This document shows positions 61,792-64,000 of a stretch of 64,000 nucleotides of DNA, one piece after another. The notes below the pieces were generated by a model that was given only the letters and a program-made list of their open reading frames with translations, did not search any database and was not told the origin of the DNA. The translations under genes and the position numbers were made by a program. The first letter of the stretch is position 1. Each line of letters starts with the position of its first letter. This stretch comes from Bacillota bacterium (GTDB lineage Bacteria > Bacillota_E > JAJZYS01 > JAJYTV01): NCBI GenBank assembly GCA_021845645.1, contig JAJZVM010000016.1, positions 16,096 through 80,095 of the forward strand, given 5' to 3'.

Positions 61792-62475
61792 TCAACCCAT
61801 AAGACTGCAGGTGTGTCGATCGAATGTACCATTGAACTGAAGATGGTATACTCCAGCACCTATGGCGTGTGAAAAGACCTCATCGCGGAATACCGCACAA
61901 GCACTGTCGTCGATGCCCCATGCACTGGGAATTCTTGTTTCGATCATTGCCTCCACGATATTCTGCTCGTCCTGGCGAGATACGAAATGCACGCTGATTA
62001 GACACCCAGCCAGCAATCCCAGGCCTGGCCGGCTCTGCGCTGTCCCGGAATCGGTGTCCCATGGGGACATTCGACAGATCTCAGGGAAGAGCAAGGCTCC
62101 GGCGGAACTCCCGCCGACGGGCACTCCTTCTCGGTAACGCTCCCGTATGAGTTCTGCAACCTGACCCTGGGCGTAGTAGCTCTGATAAGTAGCGGTGTGC
62201 CCTCCGCCGATAAAGATGCCAGTTGCATGGCGCAGACACGCGTCAAGTTTGGACTCGTCGAGCAAGCCATCCTCGTCCGGAATAACCACGTGGTAGGCCC
62301 TGACGCCGCTCAGCATCCACGGATCGAGATAGCGCGGCAGGTAAGCCTCCCACCCAGGACGACGCACGAGCAGCAGAGCCACGTCAGCCGCGGATCCTCC
62401 AGCCGCGGTGACGAACTCGGCCTGAGCCTCGTATTGGGACGGGTTCCCGCCGAAGAGAAACAGCCGGCGGATCAT
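61792..62475 (-). CDS. Peptidase S51 family protein (cyanophycinase/PepE-like)
   Basis: 227 residues. The nucleophile elbow is VPVGGSSAGALLFPEI (G-S-S-A-G-A, catalytic Ser second), preceded by GIFIGGGHTATYQSYYAQGQ, and the catalytic His region is SVHFVSRQDEQNIVEAMIET. The family comprises dipeptidase E and cyanophycinase, which cleave aspartyl bonds. No signal peptide, so intracellular. AGGTGAGG precedes ATG 62475. The divergent gene is another atypical peptidase (S66), a pairing that suggests turnover of small peptides or wall fragments. Confidence 0.85.
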   Translation of the reverse strand: MIRRLFLFGGNPSQYEAQAEFVTAAGGSAADVALLLVRRPGWEAYLPRYLDPWMLSGVRAYHVVIPDEDGLLDESKLDACLRHATGIFIGGGHTATYQSYYAQGQVAELIRERYREGVPVGGSSAGALLFPEICRMSPWDTDSGTAQSRPGLGLLAGCLISVHFVSRQDEQNIVEAMIETRIPSAWGIDDSACAVFRDEVFSHAIGAGVYHLQFNGTFDRHTCSLMG

Positions 62476-62649
62476 ATGCTTGCCTCACCTCTATCGTCTG
62501 GTCTCAGGTCTTCTCCCGGTTTCCTTATTTCTCCTCCGTAGATAGATCCGATGTCTCCATACCTCGGACTCGTCACCGCCGCAGGTGATGAAGAGACAGG
62601 TGTGGAACGGCATGCCGGAAACTTCCTGCGGAAGGCAGGGTTCACACCG

Positions 62650-63567
62650 GTGAGAAGGTGGGTCAGGCCCAGGCCGCTGGCGAAGGGGGAGACGATCGGG
62701 ATAGCCGCGCCGTCGGGATGGGTTGGCGGCATCCGGGACAAGGTGGAAGGCGGCATCGCCGTGATCGAGGCGATGGGCTACCAGGTGAAGCGGGGGCGCC
62801 ACCTGTACGACGAGTGGATGGGCCTTGCTGGCCCGCACGCGGCGCGCCTTGAGGACTGGAACGGGATGCTACGCGATCCGGACGTGCGCATGGTTATGGC
62901 CGCGACAGGCGGGTCGGGCTGCCTCGCGATCGTCGACGGGCTCGACTTCGCCGCGTTTGCCGAGGACCCTAAGTGGGTCAGCGGCATGAGCGACCTCACG
63001 ATCTTCCTAAATGCGCTCTCTTGGCGCACGGGCGTAGAGACGCTGCACGGCCCGGATGTCGCCTTCAGCTTCGGCGTCGAACATCGCCGGGAGTTCGAGG
63101 CGCCGCTCTTCCAACGGTTCATGTCGGTGGACGGGCTTCGCGGCCCGCTGCCCCTGGGCGACGTCCGCGTGCTCCGACCCGGGACGGCGAACGGAAGGCT
63201 GTTCGGCGGCACGCTCTCTGTGCTCGGCTACCTCATGGCAACACCATGGGCCCCGGACCTCACGGACGCCATCCTAGTCCTTGAGGGCTGGTCGCTCGGC
63301 ACGGCCACCGTCCACCGCTGGCTTCAGGTCCTGCGCATGCAGGGAAAGCTGGCGCAGTTGCGCGCGATGGTGCTCGGAAACTGGAGCGGATGCTTCCAGG
63401 GGGAGAGCGATCCCGGTGCCGCCCTAACGGCCCTCGTACTTGACGCCTGCGCGGGAACGGACTTCCCCATCATCCAGGTGGATCGCATCGGCCACGATAC
63501 CGTGAACGTTCCTTGGCCCGTGGGGGCGCTGGCGGAGGTGTCGGAGAGCGGAATCACGCTGACCTGA
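62650..63567 (+). CDS. S66 family LD-carboxypeptidase/MccF-like peptidase
   Basis: About 305 residues. GTG 62650 (MRRWVRPRPLAKGETIGIAA) gives the usual family start; the frame is open to ATG 62551. Seen: IAAPSGWVGGIRDKVEGGIA, MVMAATGGSGCLAIVDGLDF (usual RGGYG replaced by TGGSG), the nucleophile in SGMSDLTIFLNAL (G-x-S-D-x-T), FGGTLSVLGYLMATPWAPDL, ILVLEGW for the Glu, and GHDTVNVPWPVGA with the catalytic His. S66 enzymes trim L,D-peptides of peptidoglycan in the cytosol or inactivate microcin C. Substrate uncertain. Confidence 0.85.
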   Translation: MRRWVRPRPLAKGETIGIAAPSGWVGGIRDKVEGGIAVIEAMGYQVKRGRHLYDEWMGLAGPHAARLEDWNGMLRDPDVRMVMAATGGSGCLAIVDGLDFAAFAEDPKWVSGMSDLTIFLNALSWRTGVETLHGPDVAFSFGVEHRREFEAPLFQRFMSVDGLRGPLPLGDVRVLRPGTANGRLFGGTLSVLGYLMATPWAPDLTDAILVLEGWSLGTATVHRWLQVLRMQGKLAQLRAMVLGNWSGCFQGESDPGAALTALVLDACAGTDFPIIQVDRIGHDTVNVPWPVGALAEVSESGITLT

Positions 63568-63616
63568 AGGAACTGCAAGTAGGCAAATACCCATACCGAC
63601 CTCGGGAGCGATAGGC

Positions 63617-63892
63617 ATGGCTCAGGTGGAAAGGCAGCAAGACGGTGCCCGTAAGCTCAACACAGAGATAACCCAGGCGCTTGTGCAGGCTGGCCGCCGC
63701 ATGGGGTTGATGGTTTCCACCGAGTACCCCGTCCCGGGCGGTCGTCTTGACGTAGTCTGGTCTCAGAACTTGCCACTTCCATTTCCGAAACTGGACAGTC
63801 CGATTCATCTCGTAGGCTTCGAGGTCGAATCCAGCTGGCGTACGAGGAAGCACGTTAAGGGAGACCTGCTCAACCTGCTAGAAGACCGGTGA
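63617..63892 (+). CDS. PD-(D/E)xK nuclease-like protein, possibly truncated
   Basis: 91 residues starting MAQVERQQDGARKLNTEITQ. Residues 40-85 (GGRLDVVWSQNLP, LVGFEVESSWRTRKHVKGDL) have the D...E-x-E/S-x-R pattern of a restriction-endonuclease-like core, with LDVVW and FEVESS as the two catalytic strands. The protein stops (LLNLLEDR) just where such proteins normally continue, so it may be truncated. Codon use and composition are less GC-skewed than in neighbours, which suggests transfer. A phage or defence origin is possible but not shown. Confidence 0.6.
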   Translation: MAQVERQQDGARKLNTEITQALVQAGRRMGLMVSTEYPVPGGRLDVVWSQNLPLPFPKLDSPIHLVGFEVESSWRTRKHVKGDLLNLLEDR

Positions 63893-63955
63893 GAAACCGG
63901 GGAGTGTAAAGAGGTTCAGGCGACACCAGGGGCTGCGGAACAAGGAGTTGAGGAC

Positions 63956-64000
63956 GTGGTGAAGGGTGGCGGCGGCGCTATTGAGGGCCGTAAGCAGGTG
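63956..64000 (+). CDS. Possible start of a gene cut by the window edge
   Basis: GTG 63956 has CAAGGAG 8 nt upstream and opens a frame (MVKGGGGAIEGRKQV) to the window end. Fifteen codons are too few for a family call, and it may be chance. Confidence 0.3.
   Translation, partial: MVKGGGGAIEGRKQV

Overview
This is a GC-rich bacterial window that reads as a chromosome segment of an endospore-forming or spore-related, aerobic, monoderm bacterium of the Bacillota. The evidence is a set of lineage-typical genes and RNA elements: SpmA/SpmB, a SpoIID/LytB-domain protein, a YtaF/MntP-type membrane protein, an AbrB/SpoVT-type regulator, NiaR, an S-layer-homology protein, a CIRCE operator before groES-groEL, a c-di-AMP (ydaO/yuaA) riboswitch and a glmS ribozyme. 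High GC combined with a bc-type complex and cytochrome c maturation system I points to one of the deep GC-rich lineages (Sulfobacillia, Thermaerobacteria or Symbiobacteriia type). That placement is inference; no rRNA gene is present.

Layout. 0-3.4 kb: the end of a MacB-type ABC exporter, a two-gene nucleotidyltransferase unit and a 63-residue orphan gene with its own promoter. 3.4-8.5 kb: lysine 2,3-aminomutase, a GH15 trehalase/glucoamylase and trehalose-6-phosphate synthase, the last behind a c-di-AMP riboswitch, so probably osmotic adaptation. 8.4-13.4 kb: SpoIID-like protein, a small HTH/coiled-coil protein, a membrane-anchored polysaccharide deacetylase and NiaR. 13.3-18.4 kb: an NCS1 permease with a promoter-overlapping operator, a YtaF/MntP protein, a conjugation-type pair (replication-relaxation protein plus VirD4-like ATPase) and MinC. 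18.4-25.6 kb: envelope genes (SIMPL protein, SLH-glycosidase, Tat-exported PIG-L deacetylase, GalU) and spmAB. 25.7-36.7 kb: mixed metabolism and transport (panD, a MenC-like enolase-superfamily enzyme with TetR, peptide-binding protein, flavin reductase, MoaD-like/BNR pair, two MFS transporters, a DapA-family aldolase, a lipoprotein).

36.8-43.4 kb is a compact TCA block transcribed leftwards: gltA, icd, mdh, malic enzyme, sucC, sucD. 43.5-49.8 kb is a respiratory operon in the same direction: zinc-ribbon-Rieske protein, a cytochrome b fused to a cytochrome c domain, a CsoR-type regulator, ccmE (the Cys-x-x-x-Tyr type), a secreted protein of unknown function, ccmA, ccmB, ccmC, a 53-residue ccmD and a DUF881 protein. 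Together these blocks supply reducing power and the membrane complex with its heme-maturation machinery. 50-60.3 kb: Mrp/ApbC, a DUF502 protein, a selenocysteine tRNA, tatC, moeA, groES-groEL with promoter and CIRCE inside the upstream AbrB-like gene, tatA-dedA-acyltransferase, and glmS behind a glmS ribozyme.

60.3-61.2 kb is the least explained stretch. It has no credible gene. It carries a 61-base IS21-like transposon end with a perfect tandem 20-mer, a 10-bp hairpin, and about 0.7 kb with the look of a structured RNA or decayed group II intron on the minus strand. The last 3 kb hold a Nudix hydrolase, two peptidase-family genes (S51, S66) and a nuclease-like fragment at the window edge.
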